The notes beneath the pieces are model-generated. The model searched no databases and was not told the DNA's origin. It saw only the letters and a program-made list of their open reading frames with translations. Below, piece after piece: positions 24,130 to 31,286 of a stretch of DNA of 64,000 bases. Positions within the stretch are counted from its first letter, which is position 1. Each line of letters starts with the position of its first letter. The position numbers were made by a program, and so were the translations under genes. The stretch spans positions 248,001 through 312,000 of the forward strand of contig NZ_JACOQI010000002.1 of the NCBI RefSeq assembly GCF_014297285.1. Direction: 5' to 3'. This DNA is from Dysosmobacter segnis. GTDB taxonomy: Bacteria > Bacillota > Clostridia > Oscillospirales > Oscillospiraceae.

Positions 24130-24927
24130 ATGAAAAAGACTTACAACATGAGCGAGACCATGACGCGGGCATGGGCCATCCGCAAAGCGGCGGCGGCTGA
24201 CATGGGGTGCAAGGTGTCTGAAGTCCTGATGGGTGAATGTCTGAAGATCGCCTGGGCTGAAGCTGAGGGCGCAAACGCTGAGACCAACGCCGCCGCCATC
24301 GCGGGCGAGTGGGCGAACATGGCCGACGCTGACAAAGTGCGCATGATGACCGCTTGCATCCGCAAGGCGGCAAAGAATGAGATCGGCTATTCTACCGAAG
24401 ACCATTACCTGCAGTTCTCTGAAGTGCCCGCGTTCGGTTGCTTCCGTGCCCATGATTTTGATGAATTTGTGTCTGAAACCTGTATTCGGGTTCTTGACAA
24501 GCTGTCCGACCTTGACAAGCTGGCCGCGACCAATGAACGCCGCGCCGCTCAGGGCAAGCGCCCGATGCGCCTGGTGTCCGTCGTTTACAATGCGGCGCGG
24601 GCTTCCATTGCGGCGGTATACTACGCCGACAGCAAACACGGCGCGGCGTATGACTGGCAGATTGAAGACGGCGAGGGCAACGCGGCGAGCTTCCTTGAAA
24701 CCTGCTGCGGCGATGCTACGGTGAACACCGAAACAAGCGCCATCATCCGGGCCGACCTTGACAGCTTCCGCGCTGGGCTGGACGAGATTGGGCGGCAGAT
24801 TTTGGAAATGGTAGCCGCGCACAAGACAGAGCGCGAGATCGGGAAAGCCGTGGGCATCTCTAACGTGGCCGTACACAAGCGCATTGTCAAGATGCGGGCA
24901 GCGCTGGAAAGTCTGCGGGTTGCCTGA
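24130..24927 (+). CDS. Sigma-factor-like protein (sigma region 4 helix-turn-helix)
   Basis: 265 residues, with an AAAGGAG site 8 bases upstream. The C-terminal 55 residues (DEIGRQILEMVAAHKTEREIGKAVGISNVAVHKRIVKMR) form a sigma-70 region-4-like helix-turn-helix. The middle (about 95-150) could be a region-2-like helical part, but the classical core-binding motif is not obvious. It is the first gene of the plus-strand early region and has a sigma-A promoter. It is a candidate to direct RNA polymerase to the conserved GTTAGCAA-type promoters downstream. Function inferred. Confidence 0.65.
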   Translation: MKKTYNMSETMTRAWAIRKAAAADMGCKVSEVLMGECLKIAWAEAEGANAETNAAAIAGEWANMADADKVRMMTACIRKAAKNEIGYSTEDHYLQFSEVPAFGCFRAHDFDEFVSETCIRVLDKLSDLDKLAATNERRAAQGKRPMRLVSVVYNAARASIAAVYYADSKHGAAYDWQIEDGEGNAASFLETCCGDATVNTETSAIIRADLDSFRAGLDEIGRQILEMVAAHKTEREIGKAVGISNVAVHKRIVKMRAALESLRVA

Positions 24928-24946
24928 AAAGAAATTTTTCCGAACG

Positions 24947-24981
24947 GTTAGCAACAAAGAAAATCAGTCTGTAAATGATAG
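24947..24981 (+). promoter_or_regulatory. GTTAGCAA-type promoter 1
   Basis: GTTAGCAA-N13-TCTGTAAATGATAG. The N13 begins CAAAGAAAAT, so this copy also contains the full operator-like element. It is upstream of the gene at 25042. Confidence 0.7.
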
Positions 24982-24982
24982 T

Positions 24983-25010
24983 GGGGCCGGCGTTCCGTTT
25001 TGCCGGCCCC
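24983..25010 (+). repeat. Stable 5'-leader hairpin
   Basis: Perfect 9-bp inverted repeat GGGGCCGGC/GCCGGCCCC right after promoter 1, followed by an A-rich tract and the ribosome site. It is more likely a 5' mRNA stabiliser than a terminator. Confidence 0.55.
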
Positions 25011-25041
25011 CAACAAAAAAAACGTAAAGGGGAACACAAAA

Positions 25042-25401
25042 ATGACTATCAATAACGCGGTTCTGAAAAATTGCTTGAAGCTCTCCAGCAAGATCACGGT
25101 TTACGTGCCCGCCACAAACGGCATTGACCAGGCGGCGGACAATACGGAACAGGTCAAGAAAACGGCGGCGCTCCTCTCCGAGCTTTTCGGCGGCGCGACT
25201 TCCACCCCGGCGCTGGGCTACTGGATGTCTCCGGCTGCTGGCCTGGTGGCAGAGGCTACAACGGTAGTTTTCGCCTACGCTGCGGATGCGGCGCTCCAGG
25301 AGCACGTCGGGCGCGTGGTGGAGCTGTGCGAGGAGCTGAAGCGGGAGATGGGACAAGAGGCCATCGCCCTGGAAATCAACGGCGAGATGTATTTCATCTA
25401 A
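25042..25401 (+). CDS. DUF3574-like hypothetical protein
   Basis: Start at ATG 25042 (MTINNAVLKNCLKLSSK), with AAAGGGG 9 bases upstream; a longer ORF starts inside the leader hairpin. 119 residues. The pattern KITVYVPATNGID...LLSELFGGATSTPALGYWM, then VVELCEELKREMGQEAIALEING, resembles the DUF3574-type alpha/beta family common on Firmicutes mobile elements. Role unknown. Confidence 0.65.
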   Translation: MTINNAVLKNCLKLSSKITVYVPATNGIDQAADNTEQVKKTAALLSELFGGATSTPALGYWMSPAAGLVAEATTVVFAYAADAALQEHVGRVVELCEELKREMGQEAIALEINGEMYFI

Positions 25402-25411
25402 CAGCAGGACG

Positions 25412-25450
25412 GCGGGCGAGGGCTACGGCTCCCGCCCGCTTTTCTGTTTT
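25412..25450 (+). terminator. Intrinsic terminator
   Basis: GCGGGCG/CGCCCGC stem around GAGG...CTCC, followed by TTTTCTGTTTT, right after the stop of the preceding gene and before promoter 2. Confidence 0.8.
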
Positions 25451-25480
25451 CCAGGCCGTGCAAGAAAGTTTTTCGGAACG

Positions 25481-25515
25481 GTTAGCAAATGCGGGAATAC
25501 GTCTGTAATTATAAC
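25481..25515 (+). promoter_or_regulatory. GTTAGCAA-type promoter 2
   Basis: GTTAGCAA-N13-TCTGTAATTATAAC. The downstream gene starts at 25551. Confidence 0.75.
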
Positions 25516-25550
25516 AGGAGATTCAAAACAACATAAGGGAGCGACGCAAA

Positions 25551-25964
25551 ATGATGACGATTGAAAAAACCGCAAGAGAGCTACGGAGACGGATTAAAGC
25601 CGCCGGTTTTCGGGAGATCACGTTGACCATGGCCTGCAACGGTGACAAGGTGACGGTATCGCCTTGCTATTCCGGTTGCGGAACGCCTGCGAGCTTTGAC
25701 CAGGTGGAATATTACCTGATTTATTCCCCTTCCCTTCCCTGGCTGGGCGGTGACACGCTGGAATCAGTGGCGGGACAGCTGAACAGCTATTCTAAACGGC
25801 TGAAGGAAGCAGAGGTGGAGCGGGAACGGCTGGCGGAAATCCGCAACAAGCTGGAGGCGGAGCCGATGGGCTGCGACGAGTGGGAGGAGCTGTTTTCCTT
25901 CTATTCCGATTTTTACAAGGACGTTTACGGACATCGCCCGCGTGATGTAGTCCGTCCATTCTGA
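25551..25964 (+). CDS. Hypothetical early protein
   Basis: 137 residues (MMTIEKTARELRRRIKAAGF), with AAGGGAG upstream. It has a central beta-rich part and a C-terminal coiled-coil stretch (RLKEAEVERERLAEIRNKLE). No family recognised. It ends before a terminator shared with the convergent gene at 26042. Confidence 0.65.
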   Translation: MMTIEKTARELRRRIKAAGFREITLTMACNGDKVTVSPCYSGCGTPASFDQVEYYLIYSPSLPWLGGDTLESVAGQLNSYSKRLKEAEVERERLAEIRNKLEAEPMGCDEWEELFSFYSDFYKDVYGHRPRDVVRPF

Positions 25965-26011
25965 AAAAGCCGGGCGGAGGACATGGAACAGAAAGAATAA
26001 TATAGAACAGG

Positions 26012-26045
26012 AAAGCCCGCTGGATTAACCGGCGGGCTTTTTTAT
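26012..26045 (+). terminator. Bidirectional intrinsic terminator
   Basis: AAAGCCCGC/GCGGGCTTT stem with a 10-base loop, followed by TTTT. It lies between convergent genes and would serve both strands. Confidence 0.8.
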
Positions 26046-26278
26046 AATCGTCTATTTTTTTGTTCTTCGTATTTTTTGAGTGTATCATCTAATCTTTCAA
26101 GTTCTTCTTCCAAAGTGCCAACGGTGCGGGATGGATACGGAGATTCACCAGGTTTGTAGTGGTGGACAACTTGGGCTGCATATTTGTCAGCCTTTCGTTT
26201 CTGGAATGACTCACGGAGAAGACCGCTAACTAAATATGTGATTGCAAAAGGCGTTGGAACGCGGCGAAATAGTCTCAT
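26042..26278 (-). CDS. Hypothetical protein, the only minus-strand gene in the early region
   Basis: 78 residues (MRLFRRVPTPFAITYLVSGLL) with a strong GGAAGGAGAG ribosome site. An N-terminal hydrophobic segment (about 9-20) after a basic start suggests a membrane-associated end; the C-terminal third is a coiled coil (LEEELERLDDTLKKYEEQ). It opposes all neighbouring genes, so it may have been acquired separately. Confidence 0.65.
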   Translation of the reverse strand: MRLFRRVPTPFAITYLVSGLLRESFQKRKADKYAAQVVHHYKPGESPYPSRTVGTLEEELERLDDTLKKYEEQKNRRL

Positions 26279-26296
26279 AAAAATCTCTCCTTCCTG

Positions 26297-26331
26297 GTTA
26301 GCAAAACTTGTTTTCTTTCTGTAATTATATC
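26297..26331 (+). promoter_or_regulatory. GTTAGCAA-type promoter 3
   Basis: GTTAGCAA-N13-TCTGTAATTATATC, divergent from the gene at 26278. It drives the LPD11-like gene. Confidence 0.75.
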
Positions 26332-26373
26332 AAGAGTTAATAAATTTTCAACCATTGGAACGGAGGAAACCAA

Positions 26374-26625
26374 ATGGACATTCAGGAGATCAACCAGAGT
26401 TCACCGGAGTTCCTGTATCAGATGCTGGGACGGCTGGAAGCGGATTGCCTGTATTATCTGGGGAACGGCGGGCGCTTTGCGGGCCATCTCTGGGCAGACA
26501 ACGAGCGTGAGCAGATCAAACTGATGCGGATGATTTACCGCCGCTTGTGTGAGATTGGAGCCGCGCCGGAATGGATGAGCGAGCAGCAGATCAACGACTT
26601 TGCGGAGCAGATGCTGGTGGTATAA
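26374..26625 (+). CDS. LPD11-domain protein
   Basis: 83 residues. The pattern MLGRLEADCLYYLGNGGRFAGHLWADNEREQIKLM matches the LPD11 domain (large polyvalent protein associated domain 11: D-C-x-Y-Y-L-G-x-G-x-R...H-L-W). LPD domains are common in Firmicutes mobile elements. Biochemical role unknown. CGGAGG precedes the ATG. Confidence 0.8.
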   Translation: MDIQEINQSSPEFLYQMLGRLEADCLYYLGNGGRFAGHLWADNEREQIKLMRMIYRRLCEIGAAPEWMSEQQINDFAEQMLVV

Positions 26626-26639
26626 AAATTTTCAGGGCG

Positions 26640-26674
26640 GTTAGCAAATCGCCGTTTCTGTCTGTAATTATATC
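26640..26674 (+). promoter_or_regulatory. GTTAGCAA-type promoter 4
   Basis: GTTAGCAA-N13-TCTGTAATTATATC. The next gene starts 25 bases later at a GTG. Confidence 0.75.
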
Positions 26675-26698
26675 AGAAAACGAATGGAGGTTCTAACC

Positions 26699-27034
26699 GT
26701 GACAAAATATTATATTTCTTTGGAGGCTGACGGAAATTTTCATATTATCAAGTACGATACTGGCGAGGGTGTAAGAGTGCTGCGGGACGCTGGCGGACGG
26801 GAAACAAGTGTTGTAATTTATCACAATAGCTTGATTGTCTCCGCTCTGTATGACACCGTGGAGGCTGCTATAAAGCACTTGGGCGGAAGTCGCCGGGAAA
26901 CGATTTTGCCTGATGGTCGAGTTGTGATTCCGGAGTCCGTGAATTATCCTGAGTTAACCATCCGCAATATCTTTGTGCCGTTTAGTGCTGTGCGTGGTGA
27001 GGTCTGGCCCGGAGAGCCTGGATGGGGAAAATAA
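26699..27034 (+). CDS. Hypothetical early protein (GTG start)
   Basis: The start is chosen at GTG 26699 (MTKYYISLEADG) because the earlier ATG 26684 overlaps the GGAGG site itself. 111 residues, beta-rich, with a C-terminal RNIFVPFSAVRGEVWPGEPGWGK. No recognised family. Confidence 0.6.
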   Translation: MTKYYISLEADGNFHIIKYDTGEGVRVLRDAGGRETSVVIYHNSLIVSALYDTVEAAIKHLGGSRRETILPDGRVVIPESVNYPELTIRNIFVPFSAVRGEVWPGEPGWGK

Positions 27035-27046
27035 TTTCCCGATTAG

Positions 27047-27081
27047 GTTAGCAAATACGAATTTCATTCTGTAATTATAGT
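27047..27081 (+). promoter_or_regulatory. GTTAGCAA-type promoter 5
   Basis: GTTAGCAA-N13-TCTGTAATTATAGT, a perfect consensus copy. It is upstream of the J-domain gene. Confidence 0.8.
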
Positions 27082-27123
27082 AGATACCAGAAAATCAAAT
27101 GAAAATAACGGAGGCTGACAAAC

Positions 27124-27615
27124 ATGAAGTGGTTCAATAATCCTGAGACACTGGAAGACCTGAAAAAGCAATACAAGAAGCTGGCTTTTCAAAATCATCC
27201 TGACCGGGGCGGCAAAACTTCGGATATGCAGGAGATCAACGCTGAGTATGAAGCGCTGTTCTCCCGGCTGAAGGATACCCACAAAAACGCAGAGGGCGAG
27301 TTTTACACGGCACGGACGGCCACGACCGAGACGGCCACGGAGTTCATGGACATCATCGAAAAGCTGATTCACATGGAGGGCATCGAGATCGAGGTATGCG
27401 GTTCCTGGGTGTGGGTCACTGGCGACACCAGGCCGCACAAGGAAGAGCTGAAAGCCCTGTCTTTCCGGTGGAGCAGCAACAAATCCGCGTGGTATTTCCA
27501 CCGCGACGGATACAAGAAGCGGAGCAAGAAGTCTCTGACGCTGGACGAGATCAGAGGCTACTACGGAAGCGAGAAGATCGAAAAAGAGGGTAGCGGAAAA
27601 ATCGCGGTTGCATAA
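27124..27615 (+). CDS. J-domain (DnaJ-like) protein
   Basis: 163 residues. The J-domain core LKKQYKKLAFQNHPDRGGKTSDMQEINAEYEALF (about 14-47) contains the diagnostic HPD tripeptide that activates DnaK/Hsp70. The C-terminal half has AWYFHRDGYKKRSKKSLTLDEIRGYYGS, seen in other phage J-proteins. It probably recruits host DnaK for phage replication or assembly. Confidence 0.88.
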   Translation: MKWFNNPETLEDLKKQYKKLAFQNHPDRGGKTSDMQEINAEYEALFSRLKDTHKNAEGEFYTARTATTETATEFMDIIEKLIHMEGIEIEVCGSWVWVTGDTRPHKEELKALSFRWSSNKSAWYFHRDGYKKRSKKSLTLDEIRGYYGSEKIEKEGSGKIAVA

Positions 27616-27620
27616 CAGAT

Positions 27621-27655
27621 CGGCGGGCTGGGAAAACCTGGCCCGCCTTTTCTTT
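27621..27655 (+). terminator. Intrinsic terminator
   Basis: GGCGGGC/GCCCGCC stem and TTTTCTTTTT, after the J-domain gene and before promoter 6. Confidence 0.85.
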
Positions 27656-27676
27656 TTCGGAAAATTTTACTGAGTG

Positions 27677-27711
27677 GTTAGCAAATGATCGGAACAGTCT
27701 GTAATTATAGT
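27677..27711 (+). promoter_or_regulatory. GTTAGCAA-type promoter 6
   Basis: GTTAGCAA-N13-TCTGTAATTATAGT. An ATG at 27685 lies inside the motif and cannot be the start of the next gene. Confidence 0.8.
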
Positions 27712-27729
27712 GGGAGGTGGTCAAGTCCA

Positions 27730-27870
27730 TTGAAGTGCTACTACCTGGGCGATAAGAAAATCACCGAAGCGGAGGCCAAAGAGATCGAGGCCAAAAACCG
27801 CGAGATTTTAAGAGATGGAACGGTCGAAGAGCTTTTGCAAATTCGGCACGTTATTTGTCGGGAGGAATGA
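27730..27870 (+). CDS. Small hypothetical protein with TTG start
   Basis: TTG 27730 (KCYYLGDKKITEAEAKEI follows) lies 9 bases after GGAGGTGG; the in-frame upstream ATG is inside the promoter. 46 residues, helical. Its stop is 3 bases before the next ATG. Confidence 0.55.
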   Translation: MKCYYLGDKKITEAEAKEIEAKNREILRDGTVEELLQIRHVICREE

Positions 27871-27873
27871 AAG

Positions 27874-28275
27874 ATGGAACACACATTCAAGATCGAAAAG
27901 GAATTGAAGATCACGACAGAGAACATCGTGGACTGTGTACTGTCCTGCGAGGCAGGCGGCTTTGACTACTGGGGCGAGTTGTGCAGCGATGAGAAGGACT
28001 ACGAGGCGGCGCGGCAGCGGCTGGCGGAGAGAGAAAAGGCCGATATGAAGCCCTGCTATGAGGACGTGCTGGCCGAGATTCTGGAGAGCGGCGGCAAGCT
28101 GACCGTGTACGACCGTGAGGACGACAAAGACCACGAGCTGACGTTGGAAAAACTTCTGAACGGCTGGAAAAAGTACATGGAAGATTATAACGCGGATGAC
28201 TTTGACGAGTACGACGGAGTTTCCGCTGACTGTATCATGCAGTATGCGATTTTCGGCGAAGTGATTTACGGTTGA
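27874..28275 (+). CDS. Acidic hypothetical protein
   Basis: 133 residues, with GGAGG 10 bases upstream. It contains FDYWGELCSDEKDYEAARQRLAE and an acidic C-terminal half (DYNADDFDEYDGVSADCIMQYAIFGEVIYG). This pattern occurs in small phage and plasmid proteins of unknown role; the acidic surface would suit DNA mimicry, which is speculation. Confidence 0.65.
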   Translation: MEHTFKIEKELKITTENIVDCVLSCEAGGFDYWGELCSDEKDYEAARQRLAEREKADMKPCYEDVLAEILESGGKLTVYDREDDKDHELTLEKLLNGWKKYMEDYNADDFDEYDGVSADCIMQYAIFGEVIYG

Positions 28276-28280
28276 TAAAA

Positions 28281-28315
28281 ACGGGCTGGCCTGGTAGCTG
28301 GCCCGTTATTTTTTT
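28281..28315 (+). terminator. Intrinsic terminator
   Basis: ACGGGC/GCCCGT stem with an inner GGCC pairing and a following T-rich tract (TTATTTTTTT). Confidence 0.8.
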
Positions 28316-28324
28316 GCCGGTTAG

Positions 28325-28359
28325 GTTAGCAGGATTGAAAAACCGTCTGTAAATATAGT
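28325..28359 (+). promoter_or_regulatory. GTTAGCAA-type promoter 7
   Basis: GTTAGCAG-N13-TCTGTAAATATAGT. It is followed at 28378-28392 by AGCAGCAAAGTAAAT, an operator-like element just before the ribosome site. Confidence 0.75.
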
Positions 28360-28377
28360 GTAAGGGGCAACGCTCCA

Positions 28378-28392
28378 AGCAGCAAAGTAAAT
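28378..28392 (+). promoter_or_regulatory. Operator-like element between promoter 7 and its gene
   Basis: AGCAGCAAAGTAAAT, one change from the dispersed consensus, 6 bases before the CGGAGG site of the gene at 28410. Confidence 0.5.
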
Positions 28393-28409
28393 TAACGGAG
28401 GTTGAAAGA

Positions 28410-28613
28410 ATGAAACGCTATGCAGTTTGTATCACTGATGATGACGGCGGCACGGGTGAAGCGGTTTTTACCGTGAAGAATAAAACAGAGGCACGGGCCA
28501 GAGGTCGCCTTTATATCCGTCAGTGGCAACTCCCCAACGGGAAGATCGAGTATATCCGGGAGTTGGCAGAGGGTGAAGAGGCCGTTAAGTTTGGTCGCGC
28601 CGCTGGCTATTGA
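28410..28613 (+). CDS. Small hypothetical protein
   Basis: 67 residues (MKRYAVCITDDDGGTGEAVFTVKNKTEARARGRLY), a ferredoxin-like beta-alpha-beta pattern typical of small phage proteins. CGGAGG precedes the ATG. Its stop overlaps the ribosome region of the next gene. Confidence 0.65.
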   Translation: MKRYAVCITDDDGGTGEAVFTVKNKTEARARGRLYIRQWQLPNGKIEYIRELAEGEEAVKFGRAAGY

Positions 28614-28627
28614 TAGGAGGAGGTATC

Positions 28628-29038
28628 GTGACGATGGTGGAGATGTATGTGACCGATAGCCTGTTCCTGGATGCTGAGAAAATCAGTGAGAAGGTTTTTA
28701 TTGTGCATCTTTCCAACGGGAAAGAAATCCGGGTTGAAAAGGATGCGGAATATGTCAACGAAACCGGGAAGAAGTCAACCTGGATGTGGAAGATCGACGA
28801 GCAGTTTTTTGATAAGGACGAATATGCACTGAATTACCTCAAAAAGCTGCTGGTGGAGAGGTTGACCGGCAAGCGGATTATCCTTCATTCCAAGCGGAAT
28901 GCGCCCGACATTTGCGGTGTGGATGGTTGTGCCTGCCGTGCCCGTGGAAAATGCAACACCGCCTTGTGCAGTTATTGCCCAGTGGCGGAAAAGTTCTTTG
29001 CAGATCGGGACGGCGTGGAGCTGGTTTATGCAATCTGA
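28628..29038 (+). CDS. Hypothetical protein with Cys-rich C-terminus (GTG start)
   Basis: GTG 28628 (MTMVEMYVTDSLFL) lies 6 bases after AGGAGGAGG; an upstream ATG at 28610 overlaps the previous gene's stop. 136 residues. The C-terminal part has six Cys (ICGVDGCACRARGKCNTALC, then CPVAEKFF), suggesting a zinc site. Role unknown. Confidence 0.6.
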   Translation: MTMVEMYVTDSLFLDAEKISEKVFIVHLSNGKEIRVEKDAEYVNETGKKSTWMWKIDEQFFDKDEYALNYLKKLLVERLTGKRIILHSKRNAPDICGVDGCACRARGKCNTALCSYCPVAEKFFADRDGVELVYAI

Positions 29039-29040
29039 GG

Positions 29041-29071
29041 AGAGCGGGCAAAATCGCCCGCTCTTTTTTTT
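29041..29071 (+). terminator. Intrinsic terminator
   Basis: AGAGCGGGC/GCCCGCTCT perfect 9-bp stem with a 6-base loop and a T8 run; promoter 8 begins 9 bases later. Confidence 0.9.
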
Positions 29072-29079
29072 CTGGAGTA

Positions 29080-29114
29080 GTTAGCAAAACCGGTTTTGTT
29101 TCTGTGATTATACC
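29080..29114 (+). promoter_or_regulatory. GTTAGCAA-type promoter 8
   Basis: GTTAGCAA-N13-TCTGTGATTATACC, one change in the second box. Confidence 0.72.
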
Positions 29115-29129
29115 AGGAGGCGATTACTA

Positions 29130-29477
29130 ATGAGCAAAATGACGTGGGAAGTATACGAAGACAACGGTGGTGGCCTGTATATGGTCATTCTGAAAGACGG
29201 GAACCCCGTTCGTATTTTTGAGAATTGGGAATACGGCCCCAAGGGAGTATTGGTAGATGCAGTAAAGCAACTTGCTGATGACCCGACTGCATATGAGGGC
29301 TGGGATGGCGACATCGCAGACGATTATGACACCGACACATGGGTGCCTGGTGAAACGGTCAAAAACCTATACTGTGAGCTTACTGATATTCAGCGATGCA
29401 ATACCCTGATTGCAGACAATGATGGTATTTATTTTGCACGCATGGGAGCCGCTGGGCATCGTGCATTTGGTGCATAA
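29130..29477 (+). CDS. Hypothetical early protein
   Basis: 115 residues (MSKMTWEVYEDNGGGLYMVILKDGNPVRIFENWEYG), acidic, with WDGDIADDYDTDTW in the middle. It resembles small proteins found on Firmicutes conjugative elements and phages, without known function. AGGAGG precedes the ATG. Confidence 0.65.
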   Translation: MSKMTWEVYEDNGGGLYMVILKDGNPVRIFENWEYGPKGVLVDAVKQLADDPTAYEGWDGDIADDYDTDTWVPGETVKNLYCELTDIQRCNTLIADNDGIYFARMGAAGHRAFGA

Positions 29478-29482
29478 ACAAA

Positions 29483-29517
29483 GTTAGCAAATTTGCCTTT
29501 CTTTCTGTAATTAAAGT
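29483..29517 (+). promoter_or_regulatory. GTTAGCAA-type promoter 9
   Basis: GTTAGCAA-N13-TCTGTAATTAAAGT, one change at the end of the second box. Confidence 0.72.
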
Positions 29518-29546
29518 AGAAAGTCAAAATAATGGAGGAATGACAC

Positions 29547-29873
29547 ATGACAACGAAAACTGATTTTCACGCCATCCAGGAGCTGAGGGAGAAATACGCC
29601 CCGAAAGTGCGGGGTATCGTCTCCGGCGAGGAGGCCAAGGCCATCTACGAAGTGCTGGAAATTGATAAGCGCAACAACATCGAGCTTCAGAATATCCGGG
29701 ATATGGTGGTCATGATCTACGGTCAGTGGTTTGATAAATCACGCGACCAGTATCTGGAGGATAAGAAGAATGGCGTGCAGGCGGTTGATAAGTCTGCGGG
29801 GTATCTGGACGCAATGAGCGCCATCATCTGCGTCATCGACTATGAGAAATTCAAGAGAGGAATAGGAGTATAA
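29547..29873 (+). CDS. Hypothetical early protein
   Basis: 108 residues, helical (FHAIQELREKYAPKVRGIVSGEEAKAIYEVLEI). There are no motifs that I recognise. GGAGG precedes the ATG. Confidence 0.62.
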   Translation: MTTKTDFHAIQELREKYAPKVRGIVSGEEAKAIYEVLEIDKRNNIELQNIRDMVVMIYGQWFDKSRDQYLEDKKNGVQAVDKSAGYLDAMSAIICVIDYEKFKRGIGV

Positions 29874-29889
29874 AAATTTGGGGAGGGCG

Positions 29890-29924
29890 GTTAGCAAATC
29901 GTTCTCCCCTTCTGTAATTATACC
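29890..29924 (+). promoter_or_regulatory. GTTAGCAA-type promoter 10
   Basis: GTTAGCAA-N13-TCTGTAATTATACC, upstream of a four-gene run (29938-30961). Confidence 0.78.
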
Positions 29925-29937
29925 AGGAGGTGCAGTG

Positions 29938-30111
29938 ATGGAAAACAAATACGTTTCCTTCGAGGTTTACCGCCCCGTAAAGTCTCCCACGGAGAAGGGG
30001 GAATACATGGGAAAGACACCAAACCTGGAGCAGGCACGGCGGGCCGCTGATGCTGTTGGCGGTGCCTTGTACGGGATAACATCTGACGGACACAAAGTCC
30101 TGTTGCTGTAA
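29938..30111 (+). CDS. Small hypothetical protein
   Basis: Start ATG 29938 (MENKYVSFEVYRPVKS) with AGGAGGTG upstream; a longer frame would run through the promoter. 57 residues; small alpha/beta fold likely. Unknown role. Confidence 0.6.
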   Translation: MENKYVSFEVYRPVKSPTEKGEYMGKTPNLEQARRAADAVGGALYGITSDGHKVLLL

Positions 30112-30123
30112 GGGAGGAACAAA

Positions 30124-30327
30124 ATGCAGGCGTTCACGAAAATTGAAATCAAATGGGTGATCGACGAGCTGGAAGCAGAAATGAAGCAGTTGAAATCCCT
30201 GAGTGCAGTAGAAACTGGGGCCGCACGTTCCCTGTATATCCTGCGGGCCGAACAACTGGACGTTATCTCTGGCAAGCTGCGTACAGCTATCGAAGCCGGA
30301 GACAAGCGCATTGAGATCAAGTATTAA
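30124..30327 (+). CDS. Small helical hypothetical protein
   Basis: 67 residues (MQAFTKIEIKWVIDELEAEMKQLKSL), probably a two-helix coiled coil. GGGAGG lies upstream. Part of the four-gene cassette after promoter 10. Confidence 0.6.
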   Translation: MQAFTKIEIKWVIDELEAEMKQLKSLSAVETGAARSLYILRAEQLDVISGKLRTAIEAGDKRIEIKY

Positions 30328-30337
30328 GGAGAAGACT

Positions 30338-30511
30338 ATGAAATTTTTAATCTGTATGCCCACCGGCAAGGATGGTATCCAAGATGATGCGGTTATCCGT
30401 AACGCCCTGTTGACGGCAGTAAACCGTATTACGCTGATGGATGAGAAGAGCGGCGAGTTTGAGGCTGGCGACGGCAACCAGAATATGGTTACGTTTGAAG
30501 TGTCCGAATGA
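30338..30511 (+). CDS. Small hypothetical protein
   Basis: ATG 30338 (MKFLICMPTGKDGIQDD) with AAGGAG 7 bases upstream is preferred over a start at 30311 inside the previous gene. 57 residues, no motif. Confidence 0.58.
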   Translation: MKFLICMPTGKDGIQDDAVIRNALLTAVNRITLMDEKSGEFEAGDGNQNMVTFEVSE

Positions 30512-30529
30512 ATAAAGGAGGAAGACAAA

Positions 30530-30961
30530 ATGGCACAATGTACGAGAGAGCAGGTTAATCGCTGGAACGCAAAACTGAGCAACGGGTTCCGGCTTGATCT
30601 GGAGCGCTTCATCGTATGGAATGACAAGGTGGCTACACGCTCCATCGAATTGCCGGACGGCAAAGTGCTGAAGGCTGACATCGGATGGACTGAGGTGCGC
30701 GAGGAGCCGAGATTGGGCTGTTTCTATCAGAAGACTATCGGCATGATGCCGCGCCTTTCCCTTTCCCTGTGGACTCCGAGCAGCACGCCGGGTATGTGGT
30801 GCAGCCGTGGCCTGGGTGCCGTGGTAAAAATCACTGACAACATCTACCAGAAACGCAACTGGAACGAGCTGGCAAAGTTCACCGCTGAATGGGACGAAAA
30901 GCGCCTGCTGGAAGAGGCCAAAAAGCATATGGCCGAGCTTCAGAATGATGTGGTAGCCTAA
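30530..30961 (+). CDS. Hypothetical early protein
   Basis: 143 residues, with AAAGGAGG upstream (MAQCTREQVNRWNAKLSNGFRLDLERF). It has a Trp-rich centre (SLSLWTPSSTPGMWCSRGLG). Unknown. It is the last gene of its cassette, followed by a terminator. Confidence 0.62.
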   Translation: MAQCTREQVNRWNAKLSNGFRLDLERFIVWNDKVATRSIELPDGKVLKADIGWTEVREEPRLGCFYQKTIGMMPRLSLSLWTPSSTPGMWCSRGLGAVVKITDNIYQKRNWNELAKFTAEWDEKRLLEEAKKHMAELQNDVVA

Positions 30962-30966
30962 AAAAA

Positions 30967-31003
30967 GGCGGAGGGATTTTTCTCTCCGTCTTTTTTCTTT
31001 TTT
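30967..31003 (+). terminator. Intrinsic terminator
   Basis: GGCGGAG/CTCCGTC stem (one wobble) and TTTTTTCTTTTTT; promoter 11 starts at once after it. Confidence 0.85.
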
Positions 31004-31004
31004 G

Positions 31005-31039
31005 GTTAGCGACAAAGTAAATCATTCTGTAAATATAAT
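31005..31039 (+). promoter_or_regulatory. GTTAGCAA-type promoter 11, merged with operator-like element
   Basis: GTTAGCGA-N13-TCTGTAAATATAAT, where the N13 begins CAAAGTAAATCAT. The copy is both the dispersed operator-like element and the promoter motif, linking the two. Confidence 0.75.
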
Positions 31040-31055
31040 AGGAGGCGATAAAAAA

Positions 31056-31274
31056 ATGAGACAAGCACAAATGACAAGAAATGAACGGCGGTATTACCGC
31101 AAGAAGATAATCGAGCAGCGACTGATGGGGCTGGGAGTTCTGGCCTGCTGCGCTCTGGTGCTGTGGATGTGCTCCACCGGCGTAACCGTAGAAGATCGAG
31201 ACGGCACGGCGGTTGTACTGCTGGCTCCGCTGGGGCTGTGGTTGCTGTTCTCTAAGCAGATCCTGATTTACTGA
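31056..31274 (+). CDS. Small membrane protein
   Basis: ATG 31056 (MRQAQMTRNERRYYRKK) with GGAGGCG upstream; the longer frame runs through the promoter. 72 residues. A basic N-terminus, then two hydrophobic segments (LGVLACCALVLWMC and VVLLAPLGLWLLF) separated by a short polar turn predict a hairpin membrane protein. It may act at the host membrane; no homologue is recognised. Confidence 0.65.
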   Translation: MRQAQMTRNERRYYRKKIIEQRLMGLGVLACCALVLWMCSTGVTVEDRDGTAVVLLAPLGLWLLFSKQILIY

Positions 31275-31286
31275 GGAGATGCCAAG

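Noticed and set aside
24001..24957. 318-codon minus-strand ORF opposite the sigma-like gene
   Set aside because: It has no ribosome site and runs against the sigma-A promoter and helix-turn-helix coding frame on the plus strand.
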